Positions 24,853-32,544 of a stretch of DNA of 64,000 bases are shown in pieces. The stretch's first letter is position 1, and every line of letters begins with the position of its first letter. Both the position numbers and the translations under genes were made by a program. A model generated the notes under the pieces. That model was not told the origin of the DNA, did not search any database, and saw only the letters and a list, made by a program, of their open reading frames with translations. The stretch is from Wenzhouxiangella sp. 15190 (GTDB taxonomy: Bacteria; Pseudomonadota; Gammaproteobacteria; Xanthomonadales; Wenzhouxiangellaceae), in the NCBI RefSeq assembly GCF_003417465.1, contig NZ_QVMV01000006.1, positions 1 through 64,000 of the forward strand. The letters are read 5' to 3'.

Positions 24853-25554
24853 ATGGCCTTCGATATTCTCTTTCGCGACGACTGGCTGTGCGCCATCGCC
24901 AAACCGCCGGGCATCCTGGTGCACCGTAGCAACATCGCCACGGACCGGGAATTCGTGATGCAGAATCTGCGCGACCAGCTGGGGAAGCGCGTCTGGCCGG
25001 TGCACCGGCTTGATCGAGCCACCTCCGGCGTACTGCTTTTCGCGCTCGATCCCGAAACGGCCAGGCGGCTTGGTCAGGCCTTCGTGGATCGGCATGTCGA
25101 CAAGCGCTACCTGGCCGTGGTGCGCGGCTGGACGGACGAGGCCGGCACGATCGATCACCCCGTTGCGCGGCACGAGCGTGCGGAGGCACGCGAGGCAAGA
25201 ACGCATTATCGGCGCCTGGCTACCTGTGAACTGCCGGTTCCAGTCGGTGGCTTCGAGACGGCGCGCTATTCGCTGGTGGAGGCCCGCCCCGAAACGGGAC
25301 GGCGCCACCAGATTCGCAGGCATTTCAAGCATATCTCGCATCATCTGATCGGCGACACGACCTATGGCGATGGCCGGCACAATCGTCTGTTTCGAGAACA
25401 CCTGCATTGTCACCGCATGCTGTTACACGCGAGCCGGCTCGAATTCGATCACCCCCGTGAAGGTCGGCTTGAAGTGACGGCCCCCCTGGCCGGCGAGTTT
25501 GCCCGCCTGGCCGAAGCGGTCTTCGGCTGGACGGAGGGGGAGGAAGCGGTTTGA
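24853..25554 (+). CDS. truC: tRNA pseudouridine(65) synthase TruC (RluA family)
   Basis: This 233-aa RluA-family synthase has the catalytic motif HRLDRATSGVLLFA with the conserved Asp near residue 55 and GRRHQIRRHFKHISHHLIGDTTYG in the second half. Length and the absence of an S4 domain match TruC, which modifies U65 of tRNA-Ile and tRNA-Asp. ATG 24853 is preferred; a GTG at 24844 is in frame. Specificity within the RluA family is inferred. Confidence 0.85.
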   Translation: MAFDILFRDDWLCAIAKPPGILVHRSNIATDREFVMQNLRDQLGKRVWPVHRLDRATSGVLLFALDPETARRLGQAFVDRHVDKRYLAVVRGWTDEAGTIDHPVARHERAEAREARTHYRRLATCELPVPVGGFETARYSLVEARPETGRRHQIRRHFKHISHHLIGDTTYGDGRHNRLFREHLHCHRMLLHASRLEFDHPREGRLEVTAPLAGEFARLAEAVFGWTEGEEAV

Positions 25555-25572
25555 CGCTTGGGATAAAATTCT

Positions 25573-25655
25573 GTTGTGGTCGGTTGTCTGTGATCTGTGG
25601 CCCGACCATTGACCCTGATTACTGACTACCGAGTACAGACTACTGACTACTGCAA
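25573..25655. repeat. Heptad-repeat inverted element, GTCNGTA family (H6)
   Basis: Left arm 25573-25601 has units GGTCGGT, TGTCTGT, GATCTGT. Right arm 25621-25655 read in reverse complement gives GTCAGTA, GTCTGTA, CTCGGTA, GTCAGTA. The core is short, about 20 bp. The arms are less exactly matched than in other loci. It fills the truC-carboxypeptidase gap and ends about 20 bp before the next start codon. Confidence 0.65.
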
Positions 25656-25675
25656 CCCCTAACCCGAGCAAAGTC

Positions 25676-26800
25676 ATGCACATCCATTCCAACTTCGACA
25701 GCGGCAACATCGAGGTACTCGATGCCGAAAGCCCGGACAATATCCGCCTGAAGATTCGCCCTGACGCTGGTGGCGAGCACATGCAATGGTTCCATTTCCA
25801 GCTTTCCGGGGCGCGTGACACGCACTGCCGGATGGCCATCGAGAATGCCGGAGAGGTGTCCTACGTCGACGGTTTCGAGAACTACGAGGCCGTGGCCAGC
25901 ACCGATCGCATCAACTGGTTCCGGGTACCCACCGAATTCGACGGCAAGCAGCTTGTTATCAAGCACAAACCCGACAGCGACATCGTCTATTACGCCTACT
26001 TCGCCCCATACACGCAGCACGAGCACGAGCAGCTGATTGTCTCCGCCCTGGCCGACGAAAGGGTGAGCGCGGAGGTGCTTTGCACCACGCCTGACGGTCG
26101 TCCTCATACCATGTTGCGAATCGGCGAGCCGAGCAAGCAGCGCAAGACGATCTGGGTCATCGCACGCCAGCATCCCGGCGAAACCATGGCCGAATGGTGG
26201 GTCGAGGGCTTTCTGGAGCGGCTGCTCGATCCCGAAGAGCCGGTTTCAAGACAATTGCTCGAGCATGCGGTGATCTACCTCGTGCCTAACATGTGCCTGG
26301 ACGGCGCCGTTCGCGGGCACCTGCGCTGTAACGCGAAGGGACGCAACCTCAACCGTGAATGGGCCGAACCGTCCGAGGAAGAATCCCCCGAGGTGTTCTT
26401 CACGCGGCAGATGATGCACGCTATCGGCGTGGACATGGCCTTCGACGTGCACGGTGACGAGGCGTTGCCCTACAACTTCATTGCCGGTGCCGAAGGTACG
26501 CCGTCCTGGAACGAGCGCAAGCAGGACCAGCTCGATCGCTTCAAGAACCTACTGGCCGAACTCAGTCCCGATTTCCAGACAGAGCACGGCTACGAGGTCG
26601 GCGCGCCCAACAGCTCGGACCTGAAGAAGAATACCGATTACATGGCCGAGACCTTCGATTGCCTGGCCATGACTCTGGAAATGCCGTTCAAGGACAATGC
26701 CGACCTGCCCATGCCGGAAATCGGCTGGTCGCCGGATCGCTGCAAGCACCTGGGCGCGACCTGCGTCGACGCTTTCTGGCGAATCCTGCCCAGGCTCTGA
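25676..26800 (+). CDS. M14 carboxypeptidase of cytosolic (CCP/Nna1-like) type
   Basis: This 374-aa zinc carboxypeptidase has zinc ligands H166 and E169 (RQHPGETMAEW) and H259 (DVHGDE), substrate-binding NLNREW at 224-229, and catalytic Glu E335 in MTLEMPFKDN. An N-terminal beta-sandwich domain of about 120 residues precedes the catalytic part and no signal peptide is present. Both features mark the cytosolic M14D subfamily related to eukaryotic deglutamylases. The bacterial substrate is unknown. Confidence 0.9.
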   Translation: MHIHSNFDSGNIEVLDAESPDNIRLKIRPDAGGEHMQWFHFQLSGARDTHCRMAIENAGEVSYVDGFENYEAVASTDRINWFRVPTEFDGKQLVIKHKPDSDIVYYAYFAPYTQHEHEQLIVSALADERVSAEVLCTTPDGRPHTMLRIGEPSKQRKTIWVIARQHPGETMAEWWVEGFLERLLDPEEPVSRQLLEHAVIYLVPNMCLDGAVRGHLRCNAKGRNLNREWAEPSEEESPEVFFTRQMMHAIGVDMAFDVHGDEALPYNFIAGAEGTPSWNERKQDQLDRFKNLLAELSPDFQTEHGYEVGAPNSSDLKKNTDYMAETFDCLAMTLEMPFKDNADLPMPEIGWSPDRCKHLGATCVDAFWRILPRL

Positions 26801-26836
26801 GCAGGGATACGCTATCGGGCCGTTCTGGCCTGTAGA

Positions 26837-27499
26837 TCAGGCGGCCTGAAACCAGAAGTTGGATGCCACGGTGATTCGTTCGCTCCTGCCGTGGTAGGGC
26901 GCGACTTCGTGCATTAAGTGGGAAGGGAAAACGATCAGCTGCCCGGCCTCGAGCCGGTAGTTGATCGAACCGTGTCCGTAAGGCCGGCGCATCCGCATGT
27001 TGCCGGGATCAAGGTACATGCTCGATGCGGGGCGCGCGTCCAGGAAGCGGAGCACTCCGTTGTCGGGGTTCCTGGCCCCTTCATCGTCACCGGGTGACAC
27101 GCAGTAGATGCTCGACCAGGATGCCATCGGATGATTATGGACCGATGCATAGCCGGCTTCGCGGGTGATATGAAACCAGGTGTGGTTGGAAACCCGTAGC
27201 TGTTGCATCTGTTCGTCGCTGTAGCCGTTGAGGTTCTGAACCACGCGGATGACACTGCCGACCACGAATTGTTTCAAAGTCTGAACGCAGTCGTCGGGCC
27301 AGCTAAAGAGGCTGAACTCCGACTCGAACACGTTGTGCTTGAGCGTGGGGGTCTTCGGCTTTGGTTCGATCTGCGCTCCTTCGCGTTCGAGAAACAGCGC
27401 CTTCAGCGCCCGGTTCAGGGAATCGGGATCGGGATGGCGTGTCTCGACCATAGGGGCCGCGAAAGCCGGTGTCACATTGAGTTGGGGAGGTTCCGGCAT
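26837..27499 (-). CDS. Putative 2-oxoglutarate/Fe(II) oxygenase
   Basis: This 220-aa protein resembles the 2OG-FeII_Oxy_5 group. Visible elements are WFHITREAGYASVHNHPMASW (His 121 and 123 as candidate iron ligands), GQLIVFPSHLMHEVAPYHG (His 197) and SERITVASNFWF, where Arg 208 should bind the 2-oxoglutarate carboxylate. The substrate is unknown. It is downstream of the TonB receptor on the same strand but separated by a terminator, so it may have its own promoter. It converges with the carboxypeptidase gene. Confidence 0.78.
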   Translation of the reverse strand: MPEPPQLNVTPAFAAPMVETRHPDPDSLNRALKALFLEREGAQIEPKPKTPTLKHNVFESEFSLFSWPDDCVQTLKQFVVGSVIRVVQNLNGYSDEQMQQLRVSNHTWFHITREAGYASVHNHPMASWSSIYCVSPGDDEGARNPDNGVLRFLDARPASSMYLDPGNMRMRRPYGHGSINYRLEAGQLIVFPSHLMHEVAPYHGRSERITVASNFWFQAA

Positions 27500-27540
27500 A
27501 TGATGCTCAGGCTACTTGCGCAAGGGGTTGGATATTCTAT

Positions 27541-27580
27541 AAAAAGAGCGGCCCGCAGGTGATGTGCCTGCGGGCCGTTT
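27541..27580 (-). terminator. Rho-independent terminator after the TonB receptor gene
   Basis: CGGCCCGCAGG (27549-27559) pairs perfectly with CCTGCGGGCCG (27567-27577), an 11-bp stem with a 7-nt loop. Read on the minus strand it is followed by CTCTTTTT (27548-27541), a proper U tract. It starts about 25 bp after the receptor stop codon and should end that transcript. Confidence 0.88.
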
Positions 27581-27602
27581 CAGTCAACTTCAGCCGAGTT
27601 CG

Positions 27603-30500
27603 TCAGAAATCGACATTGACCCGAGCATAGTAGAACTGCCCGGGAATGCGATGCTGAGTGGCATCGAAGCTGTTGGCGAAGGCCGACATCGACACCGGCG
27701 GATCACGATCGAAGACGTTGTCCAAGCCAAGGGTAAATTTGGCGTTTCCAAAGTCCATCTGGTCGAAGTAGTACGACAATTGAACATCGTTGTAGACCAC
27801 CGATCCCAGTTTGTTGGTTGGATTGTCCGGGTCCGGGTTGGAGCACAGGCCCAATTCCACAAAGCTCGGCGAGAGCCCGTCGCTACAAGGTTCGGTGTAG
27901 TTGTGGATGTACTGGACATTCCAGACGGCTTCCCAGTTGCTCATGGTCCAGATCAGGTCCAGGTTGCTCCGCCACTCCGGGAAGCTGCGGTCAGGCTGGC
28001 CGGGCAACAGCGTACCGAGCAGGTCACGTGTTTCTTCGGCCGCATCGGGATCGCCAAAATCAGGAACAGACTCCTCGAACTCCGAGACGTAGGTTCCGCG
28101 CCAGACCGAGCGCAAGACCCCCCAGGGCAGATCGCTGAAGGTATAGTCAATCGACCAGTCGACGCCGGCGGTTTTCGTGCCGCCGATATTCACCTGGGTG
28201 TCGAGCAGTCGGGATACTTCGCCCGACGACGAGCGCTCGATCAGGTCGCAAAGCCGCGACGAGAATGCACAAGCATCGAGAATGCTCTGGGCACCAATCG
28301 AGGTAATCGAGTTCTCCAGCTCGATGTCGTAGTAGTCGATTGCCATGTTCAGGCCCGGCACGGCTTGCGGGCTCCAGGCAGCGCCGACGGTGAAGGAATC
28401 GGAAGTTTCCGGTTCCAGATCCGGGTTGCCGCCGGTGGTGATGCGAATTTGCGTGTTGATCTGCTCAAAGCTGCCGTCTGCGGGCACGCCCTGATCGATG
28501 CAGTTGTCGATCACTTCCTGGGGTACGCCGCTGTCGAGGAAGTTGGAGCACGGGTCATTCAACTCGGGGTCGGCGACGCCGAGACCGCCGAACAGCTCCT
28601 GGACGCCGGGCGCCCGGAAGCCTTCGGAGAAGCTTGCCCGCAACAACATGTCCTCGTAGGGTCGCCAGCGTACCCCGACCCGGGTAGTGGTGTCCGAACC
28701 GAGCCGCTCGAAGTCCGATGAGCGGATTGACGCATCGAGTTCGAGTAGTTCGGCGCCCGGGGCGCCGGCCAGCAGCGGAACATTGACCTCCGCGTACCAG
28801 GCTTCCAGGTTGAGTCGACCGGAAGTGGGCGAGCGCTGACCCCCGCTGACGCTGGACGCGCCGGAGCCGGCCTGGGCCAGAGGGTCGGGTGTGTCGGCAG
28901 CAAATTCGCGACGCTTTTCGAAGCCGGCAGCGAAGGACAGCGGCCCGGCCGGCAGTTCGACGATACTGCCGCTGATGTTGGCGAGCCAGTTGTGCATCTC
29001 CTGCTCGTTTTGCTCCAGCGCCGTGTAGGTGACGTAATCGACCATTTCCTGCGTGATCGAGCCGCCGCTGCCGGGAGCCGTACCGGTGTTCTGCTGGCCG
29101 CCGAAGATGTTGAACGGCACGCACTCGCCGGTGCACTGGTCGGCCGGGCCCAGAGCCCGGGCCAGCCGATCGTGATTGAGCAGGTTCTCGATCGAGGCAT
29201 TACGCTCCGAGCGGGAATAAGTGTATGAGACGTCCCAGTCGAATGGGCGGCCTGCTACGTCGAAGCTGCCGTCGAAACCGCCAGTCCAGCGCCAGGTGTC
29301 GACCTCGCCGTTGTAATTGCGCGTACCGGCCTCGACGAATCGGCGGCCGATAAGGGTCAAATTCTCGCGTGGGTCAAGATCGATGCCGAATGGGTTGTAG
29401 GGGTTGTCCGCCGACACGCCGACATCAAGCGGCAGGATGCCGGCCGACCCTAGGAAAATGGGCACCGGTGCCTGCAGTTGAACGGAGTCGCGCCGGTTGT
29501 AGAACCCTTCGGTGAAGAAGCGGACCTGCGGCGAGAACTCGTGCGTGGCCTGGATATAGGCCGAAGTCTGCTCGATTGGAATCTGCAGGTAGTTGTCGGG
29601 TGCGAAGTTGAAGCGGTCGGCGGTGCCGTCGAAATCTCGGAAGTCACCGATGGACGGCATGCCCGTTCCCGGATCACGCGTGAGGTCGAATTCCTCGCCA
29701 GTTTCGGGGTTCGCGAATAAAAAGCGACCTTCGGGCGTTGCCGAGGAGCCGCGGCTGATCGGCCCGCCGAAGATGTCGGCACCGAACTGCGGCACGCGCG
29801 AGATCTTGCGGTCGGCCGCCATGATTTCTTCCTGCTTGGTGTAGCTGAGATTAACCAATACATTGCTTTGGTCGTCCCCGCGGCCGATAGTAAAGCTGTA
29901 GGCTTCCTCCTCGCCGTCGCCTTCACTGGTCTGGCCGTACTGGGCGCTTGCCGAGGTGCCGGAAAAATCATCGCGGGTGATGATGTTGACCACCCCGGCG
30001 ATGGCGTCCGAACCATAAACCGAGGAAGCGCCGCCGGTCAGGACCTCGATCCGCTCCACGGCGGCGGCGGGAATGGTGCTCAGGTCGGCGGCGTTGGCCA
30101 CCCCGGCTTGCGTGGTTGCTTTGACCCAGCGGCGCCCGTTGACCAATACAAGGGTGCGCTCGGGGCCGAGATTCCGTAGTGACACGCGCACGCCGCCGTC
30201 GCCGCCCTGGTCGGGCGAATTGAAGGCGGTGTTGATGGCCGATCCCGAAGCCGACATCTCCTGAAGGAGATCGCCGACTCGGGTATGTCCGGAACGTTCG
30301 ATCTCTTCGCGGTCGATCACCGTTACCGGTGCCGGTCCTTCCAAGCCTGTTCGTTTTATGCGTGTGCCTGTGACCTCGACGCGATCGAGTGCGGTCGACT
30401 CCTCGGTTTCCTGCGCGCTCGCAGTGCCCGCGACCATGGCGGGCAGCGCGGTAGCAAAGGCCGCCGCAAACACGCTCAACCTGGGTTGAGATTCTTTCAT
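27603..30500 (-). CDS. TonB-dependent outer-membrane receptor
   Basis: This 965-aa receptor has a signal peptide (cut after GTASA), a TonB-box-like LDRVEVTGTRI segment, a plug domain (about 55-180, including VLVNGRRW, ERIEVLTGGASSVYGSDAIAGVVNI) and a large beta-barrel ending FYYARVNVDF with terminal Phe. The plug and the long loops with Cys pairs resemble receptors for complex carbohydrates or peptides rather than the shortest siderophore receptors. The ligand cannot be assigned. GGGAGGA precedes ATG 30500. No transporter genes adjoin. Confidence 0.93.
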   Translation of the reverse strand: MKESQPRLSVFAAAFATALPAMVAGTASAQETEESTALDRVEVTGTRIKRTGLEGPAPVTVIDREEIERSGHTRVGDLLQEMSASGSAINTAFNSPDQGGDGGVRVSLRNLGPERTLVLVNGRRWVKATTQAGVANAADLSTIPAAAVERIEVLTGGASSVYGSDAIAGVVNIITRDDFSGTSASAQYGQTSEGDGEEEAYSFTIGRGDDQSNVLVNLSYTKQEEIMAADRKISRVPQFGADIFGGPISRGSSATPEGRFLFANPETGEEFDLTRDPGTGMPSIGDFRDFDGTADRFNFAPDNYLQIPIEQTSAYIQATHEFSPQVRFFTEGFYNRRDSVQLQAPVPIFLGSAGILPLDVGVSADNPYNPFGIDLDPRENLTLIGRRFVEAGTRNYNGEVDTWRWTGGFDGSFDVAGRPFDWDVSYTYSRSERNASIENLLNHDRLARALGPADQCTGECVPFNIFGGQQNTGTAPGSGGSITQEMVDYVTYTALEQNEQEMHNWLANISGSIVELPAGPLSFAAGFEKRREFAADTPDPLAQAGSGASSVSGGQRSPTSGRLNLEAWYAEVNVPLLAGAPGAELLELDASIRSSDFERLGSDTTTRVGVRWRPYEDMLLRASFSEGFRAPGVQELFGGLGVADPELNDPCSNFLDSGVPQEVIDNCIDQGVPADGSFEQINTQIRITTGGNPDLEPETSDSFTVGAAWSPQAVPGLNMAIDYYDIELENSITSIGAQSILDACAFSSRLCDLIERSSSGEVSRLLDTQVNIGGTKTAGVDWSIDYTFSDLPWGVLRSVWRGTYVSEFEESVPDFGDPDAAEETRDLLGTLLPGQPDRSFPEWRSNLDLIWTMSNWEAVWNVQYIHNYTEPCSDGLSPSFVELGLCSNPDPDNPTNKLGSVVYNDVQLSYYFDQMDFGNAKFTLGLDNVFDRDPPVSMSAFANSFDATQHRIPGQFYYARVNVDF

Positions 30501-30712
30501 CGGTATTCCTCCCATCGTTTTTCGAAGTTTTTTCGATCAAGCCCCCCTCGTAACGAAAATGTCACAAATGTCGATGCAATTGCAACTATGTAGAACTACG
30601 GAGTAGCTCCTGGCAGACTCTTTGGCAAACTCACTCAGGCGTGGAATGGCCCTCTGCAGTGAGCCCGGACGGTGCCGCAGCATCGTTACAGCGGGCCCGG
30701 AGCAGGGCGTGA

Positions 30713-30922
30713 ACGGTCTGCCACGTGGCAGGACTCATGCCGGGCGAGACCATGACGTGCGAAGCGGCCGATGAGGTGGTTCAGGCGGACGTCGATGCCG
30801 GCAGCTTCACCAATACCGCGAAAGCAGCAGCGACGGGACCATCATCGCAAACAATCGAAGATTCAGATACGGCCCAAGCCATGACCGATCTGATCCACAC
30901 AGACCGCTTCGAGTCTCCTTGA
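30713..30922 (+). pseudogene. Remnant of a surface repeat protein (DUF11/DUF7507-like end)
   Basis: An open stretch of about 69 codons after a stop at 30710-30712 encodes LMPGETMTC, VVQADVDAGSFTNTA and TIEDSDTAQA in order. This is the consensus of DUF7507/DUF11-type repeats of bacterial surface proteins. It ends in DLIHTDRFESP, close to the D-x-I-F-x-D-x-F-E tails I recall at the C termini of secreted proteins in Xanthomonadales relatives. No signal peptide, earlier repeat or ribosome site is present, so it looks like the decayed 3' end of a larger gene. The remaining gap 30501-30712 should hold the receptor promoter. Confidence 0.55.
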
Positions 30923-31588
30923 TCAGGCCAGGCGCGAGGCCGGGTCGACCAACTCCAGGCGCCTGAGGGCCACGCCGGCCTGGGTACGGTTGCGAACGTC
31001 CAGTTTCTGCAGGATTTCGCTCATGTGTGCCTTGACGGTGCGTTCCTGGATGCCCAGTTCGTCGGCGATCTGCTTGTTGAGCCAGCCGTCGGCGACCAAG
31101 GCCAGCACGCGGAACTGCTGGGGCGTGAGGGCGGCGATGTGTTCGGCCAGCACCAGATCCTCGTCGTTGGAGTCCAGATCGGCGACGGCCCGCTCGAGGT
31201 GCGGCGGCACCCATTCGCGACAGCCGAATACGGCGTTGAGCGCAGTCGTCATGTCGTCCAGCCCGGAGCTTTTGGGGATGAAGCCGGCGGCGCCATGGTC
31301 GAGTACGCGCCGGATCACGCGGGGGTCCTCGTTGGCCGACACCACCACGACGGCGACGGCCGGATGATGGCAGCGAATCGAGGCCAGGCCGGCCAGGCCA
31401 TGGCTGCCGGGCATGTGCAGGTCGAGCAGCACCAGGTCGATGTCTTCGTGTTCCTCGAGCAGGGAAGCAGTTTCGGGCAGGTCCCGGGCCTCGAGAATCT
31501 CGACATCGTCCAGGCAGGCGCCGAGCGCCTGCACCAGGGCGCCCCGGAAAAGCGGGTGGTCGTCGGCAATGAGCACGCGCGTAGCCAT
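30923..31588 (-). CDS. NarL/FixJ-family response regulator
   Basis: This 221-aa regulator has a receiver domain (about 4-120) with the acidic pocket DDHP, phosphoacceptor Asp56 in LLDLHMPG and KSS (Lys near 103). A LuxR-type helix-turn-helix follows (about 155-215, LTPQQFRVLALVADGWLNKQIADEL and VKAHMSEIL). ATG 31588 was chosen over an upstream frame. No histidine kinase is adjacent, so it is an orphan here. It lies 27 bp downstream of the 3-hydroxybutyrate dehydrogenase gene on the same strand and may share its transcript. Confidence 0.92.
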   Translation of the reverse strand: MATRVLIADDHPLFRGALVQALGACLDDVEILEARDLPETASLLEEHEDIDLVLLDLHMPGSHGLAGLASIRCHHPAVAVVVVSANEDPRVIRRVLDHGAAGFIPKSSGLDDMTTALNAVFGCREWVPPHLERAVADLDSNDEDLVLAEHIAALTPQQFRVLALVADGWLNKQIADELGIQERTVKAHMSEILQKLDVRNRTQAGVALRRLELVDPASRLA

Positions 31589-31615
31589 GATGCCGATGTT
31601 AGGGGTTTCCAACCG

Positions 31616-32386
31616 CTATTGCACCGTCCAGCCACCGTCGACGACGATGCACTGGCCGGTGATATTGCGAGCCGTCGGTCCCACCAGGAAGGCGCAGATG
31701 CCGGCCAGTTCCTCGAATGAAATGAACACCCCCTTGGGCATGGGCTTGAGCATAATTTCGTCGACCACTCTGTCCTCGGAGATGCCGTGGGTTTTTGCCT
31801 GGTCGGCGATCTGCTTTTCCACCAGCGGCGTCTTGACGTAGGTCGGGCAGACGGTGTTGATGGTGATGTCGGTATCGGCCGTTTCCAGCGCCAGCACCTT
31901 GGAGAAGCCGGTCAAGCCGTGCTTGGCCGCGACGTAGGCACTCTTGAACGGGCTGGCAACCAGGGAATGAATGGAGCCGATGTTGACGATGCGGCCGAAA
32001 CCCTGCTCGCGCATGCCCGGCAGCAGGGCGCGGGTCAGGCGGGCGGTGCCCGTGAGCATGACCTGAACGAGCTGATCCCACTTGTCCATGGGAAAATCTT
32101 CCAGGCGCGCGACATGCTGCAGCCCGGCGTTGTTGACGAGTACGTCGACGGGGCCGTCCAGTTCCGCAACCAGGCGTTCGACTTCCTCGTCGCGCGTGAC
32201 GTCCACGGCGTAGCCACTTGCATGGCCGCCAGCTCCGTTGATCTTTTCGGCGGTGACCTCGGCGGCGCGGGCGTCGAGATCGGTGGCGAGTATGCTGTGA
32301 CCGGCCTGTGACAGGTGGTATGCGATGCCGGCACCGATGCCGCTGCCGGCTCCGGTGATCAGGATGCGCAGGGTGCGATCGCTCAT
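31616..32386 (-). CDS. bdhA: D-3-hydroxybutyrate dehydrogenase
   Basis: This 256-aa short-chain dehydrogenase has the NAD motif TGAGSGIG at 11-18, NNAG near 85-88 and the catalytic residues Ser138, Tyr151 and Lys155 within SIHSLVASPFKSAYVAAKHG, a pattern specific to 3-hydroxybutyrate dehydrogenases. It oxidises D-3-hydroxybutyrate to acetoacetate. It is divergent from the 3HB-oligomer hydrolase gene, which makes its substrate. Acetoacetate is also the product of the tyrosine cluster nearby. Confidence 0.92.
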   Translation of the reverse strand: MSDRTLRILITGAGSGIGAGIAYHLSQAGHSILATDLDARAAEVTAEKINGAGGHASGYAVDVTRDEEVERLVAELDGPVDVLVNNAGLQHVARLEDFPMDKWDQLVQVMLTGTARLTRALLPGMREQGFGRIVNIGSIHSLVASPFKSAYVAAKHGLTGFSKVLALETADTDITINTVCPTYVKTPLVEKQIADQAKTHGISEDRVVDEIMLKPMPKGVFISFEELAGICAFLVGPTARNITGQCIVVDGGWTVQ

Positions 32387-32544
32387 GGTCGGTACGAACT
32401 CCCGGACAGTTTGTCGTCTACAGGTTGAAGCCTAGCAAAGCCATTCGCGGTCGGCTGCTGTACCAAAGTCCATTGCGCTCGCCCGAGCGCGCCCTGCTAG
32501 AGTGTCGTTTCCAAGTCGAACCCTCCTCAAGGCGAGAGAAGAAG

